A stretch of 64,000 nt of DNA from Gymnogyps californianus (Eukaryota; Chordata; Aves; Accipitriformes; Cathartidae), in assembly GCF_018139145.2 (NCBI RefSeq), contig NC_059476.1, positions 14,501,001 through 14,565,000 on the forward strand, read 5' to 3'. Under the pieces are notes generated by a model that saw only the letters and a list, made by a program, of their open reading frames with translations, made no database searches and was not told the DNA's origin. Below, piece after piece: positions 24,001 through 35,400 of this stretch. A program made the position numbers and the translations under genes. Each line of letters begins with the position of its first letter. Within the stretch, counting starts at the first letter, position 1.

Positions 24001-27000
24001 ACAGCCCTCTGGGAAGACTCAGGCCAGCATTTGCAGACTTGCATCTTTGTGCATGTTGGTCCTAATTGAGGGAAGCATCTTTGTGCAGGGAAGCTGTTAA
24101 GATGTGAAGTCCCATTGTCATAAACACTTACCTGAATTTGTCTCATGCCTTCATGCTGTCCCAACTGGAGGTGGATTTAAGTAGAAGCTTACAGGCTTTT
24201 CTATAGTGAGACTTGAGCACCCAAATGCACGCCACCTAAATAAAAATTAGATGAGCAAGTCACATCAGTGCCAGGAAATATTGGTCATTCTTTTTTTGAT
24301 GTCCATGGTGTGAGAGACCACACTTCAAAAACATAATTACTTCCCTCTTTGTCTCTCAGTCCTGCCTCTTTTTCAAGGTTTAATCCTTGAACCTGTCAAG
24401 ACAGATACACAGACGGTTCTGTCTCTATCCATTGTACAACTAAGCTAGTGCTGATTGAAGGTGGACTAATAGTTAGTCCTGGTCAAGAATGAGAGTTTAA
24501 GTGAAAAACTTTCAAACTTTATCTGTCATTTTTTATTCTACATTTCAGAATCCTGGTGTGTTTAGACCAGCTGCAGTAATGAGAGTTAATTATTTGCAAT
24601 GCCCCTCAGCACCTGGAGTAGAGCCTCGCTTTCCATTGCCTTATGGTCCTTCCGTGCCAGAGGCCCAGAACTATGTCCCAGTTACTTCCAAAACTCTGCA
24701 CCCTCTTTTCCTCCTTCCCTCAGCTCTTTATTTATTCCTACATCTCCCCACTTCTTCTCCAGTCTGAGTCACCACCATGTACTCTTCATCCATGTCTCTG
24801 TCTGACACCCAGTGTTTGCCATCCAACCTCCACACTTCAGTGCTTTGGGTTCACGCTTGGAGGTACTTGAGGCTCTCAACAAAACAGAATTGGAAAGTGT
24901 TTTCACATGGGTGAAACAATTTATTTCTCTGTTCTGAGAAATGAACTATTTTAATTGCACCTTCCCCCTTGCTGGACTCATTGCCATTCCCAAATGTCTG
25001 GCACTAATGATTAATGTTAATTAAAATGATAAACAATTGGGAACAGAATACTTAATATGAAAAGTCAGGGAGTCATAACCATGCGGTACTGTCAGCTGTC
25101 TCTGTGTATTTGTGTGCAGAGCTGGGATTAACCCCACTGAACATTAAGGATCCAAGAGCGATATATCTGAACTCCCTCAATGGGCTGTGGGGAGAGAGTC
25201 AATGATTCACCTTACTCAGAGCTCGACGTACACGGTGGGGTAGACAGAGCAGCCCCTGAAGGTGCTGGTCTTTCTCTAGCGATTATATAAGCTGATAGAC
25301 AAGTGTGACCAGTCTCCCATTTTAGACATATGAAGATCAGTGGGGTGAATATCATTCTGTACGTATATACACACACGCCTACACATGCGCTGTATATCTC
25401 TACATATACATGTCTGTGCATCTGTTTTCTATAAATGTATCTGCGTAAATGCAACACACAGCACTCAGTGCATCCTTAGAAATACCTGCATGGTTTTATA
25501 CTCATGTGCATGTATTTTGTGAAGCCTTTGGGCTGTAGTGTCGTCCCACGGGGCTGTCTGCAGTTCACGTAACCTTAAGCGATGAACCCCTGCCTGTGCC
25601 CTAGTGCTCTGTTTGCTTCGAATGCCATGTGCGGCATGCAGCAGCCTGCCTGCAGACGAGCTGGTGCTGTGTGAGTAGCCGACCATCCTCAGTGCCGAGG
25701 GCTGCTTGCTCATGCCCTGCCTGACGTTACAGCTTTTTTAACAGCCTTTCGAATCATCCACTCTGCGAGACTGTCTGAAACCTGTAATATAGAGAGACAG
25801 CCATCGTTACAGGCTGAAATAACACATAAAAGCATATCTCCTAAGGAGCGTGTGAGGTCTGAGCAGTGCATGTCTGCCTTTGCATGCCGAGCAAGGAAAC
25901 ATGCTATTACTGATAATACTCGGTGGTTGTGCAAGGCTGAATTCTGCTTGCTGGCACTTTTTATCTCTCACCTTTCCTGCGCAAATTCCTTGCTGTTTCT
26001 GGATCCTTGCTGTTTGTAGCTGTGTGCGTTTACCTCTGGTTTCCACATCCCAGGAAGAGTGTTGCTCCCCTGTCCTTTCCATCCTTTCACCATCTGTTTT
26101 CCTCTTTTGCTTTACCCTTTTTTCCTTGACCCTGCAGTCTTTCCTTCAGGCTGTTGCAGCTCTGCCCTGGAACTGTCTTGCTGGAAATGCCAGAAACTTG
26201 CATTTTCCCCTTGCAGAGTGACAGCGGTGTCCCTCATCTCCTCAATGCGCTTTTTGTTTGCTCACTGGAATCGCGTTGGACTTGGCTTGCTCCTGGGTGG
26301 ATGTTGTGAGTTTGCTGAAGAGAAGTTTGTTTCTCAAAAAAGCGTTACTGCTCCCTGCCACTGTCCAAAATCAATAGACCAACTCTACCTGGTTTTACAC
26401 CCTTGTTTGCACTTTCTTACCCTTTCTTAGTATTTCTTACCCCTTCTTAAGGTTTTGTTCTGTAACAAAAACAAGTAAAAATTTACTGGCTGCAGACTTA
26501 CACCTGAGCTCCCCAAAAAACATGCAATGGCAAGTTAGTACCCAGTGGATTTCACTTCACCTCCATGCACTGGGCTGAAAATTGCAGTACTTTGGGAGGT
26601 GATTCAGAAGCAGGAGAGCCTGCCCTGCCCCAGGGCTGGCATGTCCGTAGGGTAGGAAGGTGGATGGCTGGGTGTGGAAATGGCTTCGGCTGATTTTTAT
26701 CCATTGCTTGCGAAAGCCTGGAGTCACGGAGATGCTTTTCAATTACCCCTCTTCGGCCCAGCAGGACCACAGTGCTCCTGGAGATTTCCAGGCAGGGGAC
26801 CACTGATTCAGGGGCGTCAGATTTCCTAAAGCTTCTAAACATTTAGAAACACAAATCTCCATGGCAGCTGGGTAGGATTTGTGCTCCTCCATCACTGAAA
26901 ACCTACTCTGTGGTCCAGCTCAGTATTGACATCTGTAGCCTGGTTTTTGGGAAGGGTGAACACCTGCAACCTGTGGGGAAGTGGTGACTCTTTGAGAAGG

Positions 27001-27119
27001 CGTCTGATGTCCAGGACCCCCTGTGATGATAGGTATAACTTGGGTGTTCGTGTTTCTCTAGTAATGATACGTATCATTTGCAGTGCTTGCTCTTGCCCCA
27101 TTGCTGCACGAGATCAAGC

Positions 27120-27310
27120 CCTTTGAGATTTCAAAACACACTGTAGATATTAAATGTCTGAGCCTCATAACCTTTCTGCGGATTAGGTAAGTGTTATTGC
27201 TCAGCATTGTAAATGGGTAACTGAAGATTTATCCCTGCTGAATTTGATGGAAAGAGGTTAAGTAACCTGCCCAAACCAAGAAGAGCGTTAGTAATAGAGC
27301 CATCGCTAAA
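27120..27310 (-). mobile_element. MIR-like ancient SINE relic, antisense
   Basis: Read on the + strand, the block follows the reverse complement of MIR: a GATATTAAATG-type segment, GGATTAGGTAAGTGTTATTG, GTAAATGGGTAACTGAAG (consensus ...TACAGATGAGGAAACTGAGG), then GAGGTTAAGTAACCTGCCCA, which is close to the MIR core GAGGTTAAGT(G/A)ACTTGCCCA, and TAATAGAGCCA. Several mismatches and small indels indicate great age. MIR relics occur at low density in birds. Family level is confident; exact subfamily and boundaries are not. Confidence 0.7.
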
Positions 27311-28779
27311 TCTCAGCCCCATCCACTGTTGGTTAGACAGCATTGCTTCTGTATGTGAGTCTGTCTCCTGCTTGAGATGCAGATGAATAAAACATGCTTT
27401 AATGTTGTCTGTGTCCTTGCTAGCCTGTGCTGGTGAGGCATTTCTCTTTCTCTTTCAACATGCTGTGGTTATTACTATTCCCAGGTAGTTCCTGACTTCC
27501 CAGTGTTAGTCCTGATTTGCCAGCTGGATGCATGCGTTTATACACACTAGGAATAAGGGCAGAGGGCTCACACCTTTGTTACGCTTTTAGGCAAGATTGA
27601 GTGAATAGCAGTGGCGACCAGGGCATCCTTCATTCAAATTAAAGCACTTGAGTTTTCCACTTGTTATGTTTCATCCTGTGTTAGTGCAGCAACCAGAAGT
27701 GCTCTGTACGCATGCCCCGGCACTTGGACCTGTCAGGCTGTTGCCTGGCTTCTGCATCTGATGCTGCTTCCTTATTGCGAGGTATCTTTTCCTGCTCTAT
27801 AGTGCAGTTACACATGACCAAAGGCCATGGCCTCATTCTTCACAGGCTTGCTGATATCAAATGGATTTTCCTTGTGTTTTTATAACATCCCTCCACCAGG
27901 GAAAGGAGAGCTATAGGTGTGGAAGCACTTGGCTTTGAATTTCAGGCCACGTCAAAACAAGACTGCATCATCTAATACTGGAGACCTGCAGTTTCAGAGC
28001 AGGACTTTTTCATTTTTCAGTTCTTTTCCTTCACATCCCCAAGCAGGAGTGGTCTTGGAAACAAATCTAGCCACTTCTAAAGCCTGGTTAAAAACAGTCA
28101 TGAGGGTAACCAACTGCCCTGTCCTGCCTTCGTGCTTTGGCTGGGCCTTCTGGTGTGTCTGACCAAGATCAATCAGATGTCTCATGGGTTAGTATAACCA
28201 GTTCACCCTAATGCACCTTCATTTAGCTCTGGTGCAGTTTTTCGTTTGTCTTTCAAGATTGTTTGTCCTACTTTCAACTAGCAGAAGAGCCAGACAATCT
28301 CATTTTGTCAAACAGGTTTACAGCACCTCTAAGAAGCTTGGTCTATATTTAACCTGTGGCCTATTTTCAGTGTAACTTAGCACAGGAGGAGGTGAACTCC
28401 AGCCTCTTTTCCTCTCCTGGTCATTTCTGGAGGCAATCTCACAGTCATGTCACTCAGAGAGCTGCTGTCCCATCTCTGTGGGCTGGGGACAGCTCTTTGG
28501 CCTCTTTTGGCACCATCAAGCTCTAGATTTTGCACAACAAATTCATAGCACGTTTCTGCCTTGCGTGCTTGTCTCATTGGTTTGAAGTCTCGCTTTCCAG
28601 TACACTTCAACATAATGTGGTTGCTTCCCAAATGGTACTTAACTATTGCTGAATGCGACAAGCGCTGCATACCTGTGTCTTGCAGAGTGCATGGACATTG
28701 TTAGCCAGGATGTGCTGCGAAGCCTTCTTCATGCAGAAATAGCCACTCTGCCTTTAGAAGCAAATTGTGTTTGGTTTGG

Positions 28780-28798
28780 TTTTTTTTTTTTTTTTTTT
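28780..28798. repeat. Poly-T run (T19)
   Basis: Nineteen consecutive T are preceded by a GGTTTGG-rich stretch and followed by AGC. On the minus strand this is a poly-A tail-like run, but no retrotransposon body is recognisable next to it. Confidence 0.95.
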
Positions 28799-29145
28799 AG
28801 CAAAATCTGCTTTTTCTGTTGACAGTGCTTAATGGAAAGCTTTATGGAGCACATTAATCTGTTGTATTAGTGGGTGTTGAGTCTGTAGATTTTCATTGCT
28901 TGAATTTGTGTGCATTGACATAAAGTCTGTAAGCCCTAACCACATTGTTTGAGGTGTTGTGCAAACACATGTCACGGAGACTGTCCCAGCCACAGCACTT
29001 ATCTACTCAGTGTTATGGTTTTGCACATGTGGACCAAATTCTGCTCTTGTACACATGGCAAAAAAATTATGTTGGCTGACTCTAAGAACCATTGCTTGTC
29101 TCAATTCATTGCATCCTACTTGACATTTGCAGTCAAGACATGCTA

Positions 29146-29167
29146 TTTTCTTTCTTCTCAGGTAAGT
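29146..29167 (+). promoter_or_regulatory. Recursive-splice-like site (abutting 3' and 5' splice sites)
   Basis: A long pyrimidine tract ends in CAG at 29159-29161 and is followed with no gap by GTAAGT at 29162-29167, that is ttctttcttctcag|gtaagt. This is the classic ratchet-point motif, in which an acceptor regenerates a consensus donor. It lies 150 bp before the acceptor of the 29312-29403 exon. Whether it is used cannot be told from sequence. Confidence 0.4.
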
Positions 29168-29311
29168 AGCCAGGCATGATGCTTTCCTTTTGTATTCCCT
29201 TTCCCCTGCCAGGACTGTTTTGCCTCATCTTGCTTGGTAGTTTAGATGTTTGAGGCCATGTTTTGAACTTGACTTTTCTAAGTGCTTCTCCCTCCCTGTT
29301 TTGTTTTGCAG

Positions 29312-29403
29312 GCACTGGTTCGGCTTCCTCCTCACATTTCACAGTGCGATGAAGTCTTCAGGTTCTTCGAGGCTCGCCCAGAAGACCTTAACCCTCCGAA
29401 AGA
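29312..29403 (+). CDS. SH3PXD2A: SH3PXD2A (Tks5) internal coding exon, C-terminal end of PX domain, probably coding exon 5
   Basis: This 92-nt exon encodes 30 complete residues beginning [20 protein letters not shown] and ending LNPPK, plus the first two bases (GA) of a glutamate codon. It corresponds to about residues 103-133 of Tks5, the last helices of the PX domain and the start of the linker to the first SH3 domain. The acceptor is pyrimidine-rich (tccctccctgttttgttttgcag) and the donor is AAAGA|GTAAGTG, a strong match. Phase is 0 in, 2 out, so it joins the 19646-19722 exon without disturbing frame. RLPPH and [10 protein letters not shown] match SH3PXD2A, whereas SH3PXD2B has QLPPY and LQFFETRPED. 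One residue, Leu in EDLNPP, matches SH3PXD2B; remembered mammalian Tks5 has Val. The next exon, carrying the rest of the Glu codon, is not in the window. Confidence 0.93.
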
Positions 29404-32400
29404 GTAAGTGCTGTGATGGATTTCCAGTGCTGTTCAGTTCATTTTGATTAGCTGGAAGGAAAAGGTCATTTGGTTTTATTACTGCTGGAGGTGTGGGAAC
29501 AGATTTTGTAGCTTTCAAGCACTACCTAGAAAATTCCCAGCAATTATGTACAACCACGTGGGGTGTGTGGAGGACAGGGGAGTCAAGCAACCCTCAGACA
29601 CAATTTTCAGCCATCCTCCGCCCACCTTTGCATTGTTTCTTGCTGATGGTTCTAATGAGGGAACCTCCCCTGGCTTGTGGGTTTTACCTGATAATTATCA
29701 CCAGAGAGTCATTTAGTTCCCAAAAGCATTGGCTCAGCAGCAGGGGGAAATCCTGCCAGTAAGCACTTGGCTCATAATTACCAGCTGCTTCTTTAAATGT
29801 ACTCCTGCCCAGAGATACTTAGTTATCTGAAGGGAGCGAGATTGTGGTCCAGATCCAAAATTGTAATTGTCTCTGGAGAGTCTATTCTTTCTAAGCAGGA
29901 AACCAAAAAAAGGCTGGGAAAAGAGTTCCCATTGAACACGAAACAGAATCGTAGTCTTTACCTTGGAGCAGACAGGCTGATTCATGCTGATGCAGTCAGG
30001 GTTCAGAGGACTAATTTATTCAGGGAAAGCGTTGGCAGGAGGGTATTTACAAGCAACTATGCTGCCTCGCCTGATATTTCCTTTTCTCCTTCATACCAAA
30101 CAGGATGTATTTTACTGTGCTCCGCACTAAGATTTTGACTTGGTCCCATTGTGTTTTGTGCTGCTTTGTTGCACGATTTGAAACTTGATTGCAGGCTGCG
30201 TTACCGTAATTTGCTTTCTCCAATGTTTGCACAGCCCATTGGGTAAGGGGGAAATGGATGTAAAGCTTTTGGGTTTTGGGTGCTTCAGCACACGCAAACC
30301 TGTAGTTAGCGGAAAGATTTGTATTGGCTTCAGCTGTCTGTTCCCATGCTAGTGTAGAGGAAAGGACCTTTGCAGTTTAATTTCCCAAACCTTGTCTCTT
30401 GCGCGTACATGGTTTTATACAAGGGGATGTGTTAGCATTTGAACTAAAGAAAACACTACTAGTGTAGCTGAGAACGAAGTCTTTTTTGGTTTTTGAATGA
30501 GAAAAAGAGCAGTTTTTAAATCAAAGGTCTGGAAAAGAGCTGCTTTTTTTTTTTCTAGCCAGCCTTGTTTTAGAAAAATGTCTGGGGTGAATAAATACAG
30601 TTGCATGTTCATTGTTAAACACATATTGCAAACTTAGAAACCGTTGCAGCAGGATACACCTACACTCTGAGACCTGCTGACCATCACAGTTTCCATTTAG
30701 GGTCTGTAAGAAGGTTTGCAAAGGTTGCTTGATCCAACAACACCTCTCTGATGCAAGGAGACACCCCCATGTGCCAGGCAGAAACAGGCACCCAGAAGAG
30801 GAGTGAGGTCCCCAGGGTTATGGGAGAGTTCACCTGGAGGATCTCCAATGGACGTCGGGAGTCTGCTTTAAATGCTGTTTAACAGTCCTGTCTGCTTTGT
30901 GTGCTGATACGGACCCTACAGCATTAGGCCTGAGTAAAACAGAGTCAGGATTGGACCTCCGCAGGGCAGGGAATGGGGACCAAGGCCCACCCCTGGGCTG
31001 GCAGTAGCCGTTATGGCTTGCTTTCTCTTCTCCCTCCTATAAGTTGTTGAGGGCCTTTTGCTGAGCTCCCTGTTTGACAGCCTTGCAGCAATTTTCAAGT
31101 TATCCATTCGCTCCCCCCTCCCCGAAAAACAAAAAAGACTAAATGTTCTCAGGCCAAGCCTTGCATCTTATTCCAACCTAGTAATAAGTGTGATTTATTT
31201 CCCTGGAAAATGTAGAGCAATAACCTGATTAAATCTCACTTCACTAATGTCTGCAAGACATTAATCTAGCTGGGTTTAAACAAATCCTACCTCGTCTTCT
31301 GTAAGCAAACAGATCTTAGGGAAGGTGTCTAAGGTTTCTGCTGGGAGCGCTTCACAAAAGATGTATTGTTGAAACTGAAGATTAGTCTCTACAAAAAGAT
31401 GATGTAAAAGCCAACGGAAACATCTTAGTGTTTTTGTTCCATGAACTGAGGGGGAAGGGAGGAGATCTGGGGCTCACTGGGCCACTGTGTAGGGTCCAGG
31501 GGAAGGACACCTCCAGCGCGATTCTTAGCCTCAGCAGTCACTGCAGGAAGGAGCACAATCAGCCAGAGAAATCCCCGATTTATTCCCTCATTTTGCTACT
31601 CTGCCAAGCCCCTCCAGAAACAATGAGCCAGTGGTGCCCAAGCCCTATGAATTCAGACTTCCCTGGACGTCATGGTCCATCATTCATCTCACTGGAGGTA
31701 GTAGGGGTGTAGCCTGGGGGCAGCATCTAGACTACCCGAATTATTTTATCTATTTCTTCAGCTCCTTCTTTTAGACCTCAGCGCAGAGGTGCTTCGTATA
31801 TTGATATATCAGCATAGACATGGCATTCAACTGGCTGGGTTAAAGGAGAACAAATACTGCCAAGTGAGGGACTCAGCCACCAAGGGGTGGCAGAATGGAG
31901 TTTCTTGTGCCGTCTTCATGTCTTCTCTCTGTGCACAGTGAGATGGTCTTTAGTTTATGATCACCTGCTCTGTTTTTCTGCAGCAGCTCAGCCTCATAAG
32001 ACAAAGCCTGACCTAGAGTTTAATTAACTAATTTTCAGGAGAGTAGCCTTAATCCCATGGGCATTTGGGTTGTTGAGCCCAGAGAGTCGATTGAGTTATT
32101 GCATGTCCGCAGAGCAGTGACTGAGCATGTGCTCCTAGCCAGAAAAACATGGAAGCTTAAACTTTGAGGGAGGAGGCACAAAAAAGTCTGGTTTATCTCG
32201 CAGCTGGGATGTGTGGAGAGGTATCCATGCCCTTAACTGCTGAGCCATGACTCGCGATGATGCATGTGCAGTAATTTATGTATTACTGCAGTAATTCAGC
32301 TGCGAAGCTGTGCCCTTCACTTCTGTTCCTATTGTCCTAAAAGAAACCAACATTTCCCTGTAGTCCCTTAGGCACTTTTACAAATGTGTTCCTGGCTTCT

Positions 32401-35400
32401 TCCTTAGAACTCTTCATCTGCCCTACCCTTGCCTCATCCCTGCTTCTGTGTACTGTCCTCTCCGGGTTATGCCGTGTTTGGCTTGCAGGCTGCTCCCCGC
32501 AGGGTCATTTCCTACTGCTGCTGTGCTCTGATTGCCCACAGTGCTGAGCAGCATGCAATCCAGCTATAATAAAAGCTGGGCTTTCCCAACACTGTTGTAA
32601 TCCGTACAATTTGTTTGGTTGGATTCGCAGCTTAGGTTTTCTGTTTCCTGTTTTGGTGACTGTCCAGGCTTTCAAGTCCTGTGACAATAGGCAGAAGATA
32701 TTCCTTTCAGCTCCATTAAACCTCTTCTGGGTGCAGCAGCTTACAGGCAGATGGCTGGAGAGATGTCTCAAGAAATCACAGCGTCTGAACCTGACCTGCT
32801 GACAGTCTCCTCTGAGTCCGCTCCTGCCGGTGGAGCTGGCTCCAAGTCAGATAGCTCCCAACAGCAGGTTTCCTTCATGCTGCATGGGAGAGACCATAGG
32901 AGGACACTAAATCCCTCTGTGGGATAGTCTGGGAGCTCCCTCGGACCATTTCATATGGTGAAAGCATGGCCTTTGCAAGGGAGCTGGCACGCGTGGGGAG
33001 CACTGATGTGCAAGGCAGCATTTGGAGCTCCAGTGGCAGTGTTCCTAGGGCAGCTGCTTCTGCTGCTCTCGCTCTGCTCTGCTGATTAGCTGCAGAGAAA
33101 GCAAGCTTCAAACCATCAGCTCTGGTACAGGAGGAGCAGTTTTCAACTGCTTAGGTTTGTAATATGTGGAATTCTAGTGTTTGGGCAAATGCATATGTAT
33201 ATAGGCAAATGGCTGGGCTTGTGTCTTTTACCATGCCCATGTAAGGACCAGATCATGCATTGCTATGGGAAAAGATACTGTAGGGTAAGAAGGTAGTGCA
33301 TTTTTATTTATCCATTATTCTAAGTTAAAACACCATGTCACTGAAAGCCATTCATTTGCTGGATACTTCTGTTAATAATTATAATTACTGATAACTAAGC
33401 CAGAGGTGGATTAATTTCAGACTTCTACTGGGGGTTTAAATTCAAGGCTGAGGTCAGGCCAGGGCTCATAGTCAACAAACAAAATCTCAGAAACCATTTT
33501 TTTAATGATTCTTTTTTACTAGAAATAACAGAAATACCCAAAGAGTAGGATTAATCAGTTAGACATTGCATATGGTCCACTGCTTTTAGGGCTTTTTTGC
33601 AGTGAAGTTCAAAATATCACAGCCAGACCACTCATGTGAGAGTTCGCTTTTTCTTTCTGGGTCTGGCTCCAGTCTAAAAAGCAGATCAAGAGCCAAGGAT
33701 TCAGTTCTCCAATACTCCCTCTGTAGAAATGCATGCAGGTTCAAACGAGATTTCTGTTTAAACCACCACTAATAATATTAACAACTGAATTTAAAGCAGT
33801 GTTCAGTATCTGAGAATATTTTTCCTGTAAAGATCATACAGTGATTTTCAAACAATATGCAAATCCAGGAAAATTAGGGAACTTATTAGGTATACGACAT
33901 AATATTATGAGGGTTGATGCAGAAAATGGACTTAATGCTGAAGGTGCCTTTCCTGAAGAACACAAATGCTTTATTGTGGTCTGTAGCCATGAGCTTTACT
34001 GATCGTATCTCTGAATACTGGTGTAATACTCAGATACTCAGATGCCAGGCAGCCACTGTAAAATGGAAGCTGGATTCTCCCTTTATTCTTCACGTATTAA
34101 AAATTTCTGATAAGGAAACTGGAAAGAAGTTGCCAGGGTAATGCAGTGACCACGCTAAGGAAGCATGCTTTAGTTTATGAGTCTACCAGTGCTAAAGCAC
34201 AGTTCCCTAATACACTTTTTTCTATCCATAAGCATGACTGTGTTTACATACGACTATCTCTGTTTCCCAAATGTACTCTGATCTGCCCTGTAATAACAAT
34301 ACAGTTACCTATAGGTAGAGGAGGAAAATTTTTCATCTGTAAAATATCTATATTTATTCTGATTTGTTTGATATGCAAATATTTTCTCTTATATTTCATC
34401 CTTTTAGAATTGCGTTTCCCGACATATTTGATAGTTGAGTCTCTGAGCAGATGTGCTATGAGGAAAGCTGTCATTCTTTTTTTGTGGTTTCTTTTTCTTA
34501 CAGGACTTACAGTACAGATAATTTTCACATCGTTTAGGAATGTGGTCAGCACCATTTTATGACAATCAGCGTTACAGTCTGCACTCAGCAGTGGTATTGT
34601 GACTGCTCAATGCATGCATTTTATTAGGGAAATTCATTCCACTTGAGAGATGCGGAATGGAAATTAATTTCCCTAAGAAATGCAGACTCAGAAAAAGATG
34701 GAAGTTTTATTTTTATGTGATTTATCAGCTGGGAAGTAAGTTGTAAAACACAGAGCAGGAAAAGCTCTGAATAAAGATGGTGGCAGGATAAAGCAGTTAA
34801 GACCCATTGTTCTGAAGGGAAGAAAAAGTTAATATTTTTAAAGAATGACTTAATCACCTTCACTGAGATTTAGGTAGCTAAGGATGCAATAACCTGTTAG
34901 GACTGAGTTTGCCAGGAGCCTTGCTTGGCTACTCCTAATTAGTCATCCAGCTCTCACTGATTTCAGTGGGAATTATGTATCACGGCTCTTTGAGCATCCG
35001 AGTGTAGTAGAGCACCTGTTTTTAGTTTTTCAAACTTGCCTGTTTTAGGGCTGTATTTACTAGAAATATTTGGCCTCAGCACCTAAATTTGTCGTGAAAA
35101 TAATTTTTCAGCTTCTAAATCGCAGAAGTGCTTTACAGTATCCTGCTCATAGTGTGGGACTGTCATAAATCTGTGGCTGAGAGGTCAGGCAGCCTTGTGC
35201 CCCAGAAATAGAGGAGTGAAGTGTGGCTGATTCCCAGTTGTGCCCCCTCTGACCCGCAGAGCGGGAGCTCAGTCTCTGGCACCCAGCCGTTGTCAGATGG
35301 GGCTCTAGATACCCCAACAGTGTACGCTGCCTTTCATCAATGCCTATTATCATGATCTTTGGGAAGGTCTCACTTGGAGATTGTTATCTTGAATAAACTA

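Larger units (their letters stand above)
19723..29311 (+). other. SH3PXD2A: SH3PXD2A intron between the two visible exons (probably intron 4, complete)
   Basis: This is a complete GT-AG intron of 9589 nt in phase 0. Contents: 20600-21000 is unusually rich in CpG; 20561-20570 is a G10 run; 26411-26452 holds two imperfect copies of a roughly 20-bp pyrimidine-rich unit (tttcttaccc...cttcttaagg); 27120-27310 is an old MIR-like SINE; 28780-28798 is a T19 run; 29146-29167 holds a combined acceptor/donor motif. I saw nothing else recognisable in 21001-26400 or 27311-29100. Open frames here are short and without known domains. Confidence 0.9.

Noticed and set aside
34100..34160. GATAAGGAAACTGGAAAGAA, MIR-like
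   Set aside because: Only one short block matches; not enough for a call.
34146..34562. 138-codon + frame, hydrophobic, with an overlapping 103-codon - frame
   Set aside because: The AT-rich sequence gives Phe/Ile/Leu-rich reading that mimics membrane segments; no family is recognised and both strands are open.
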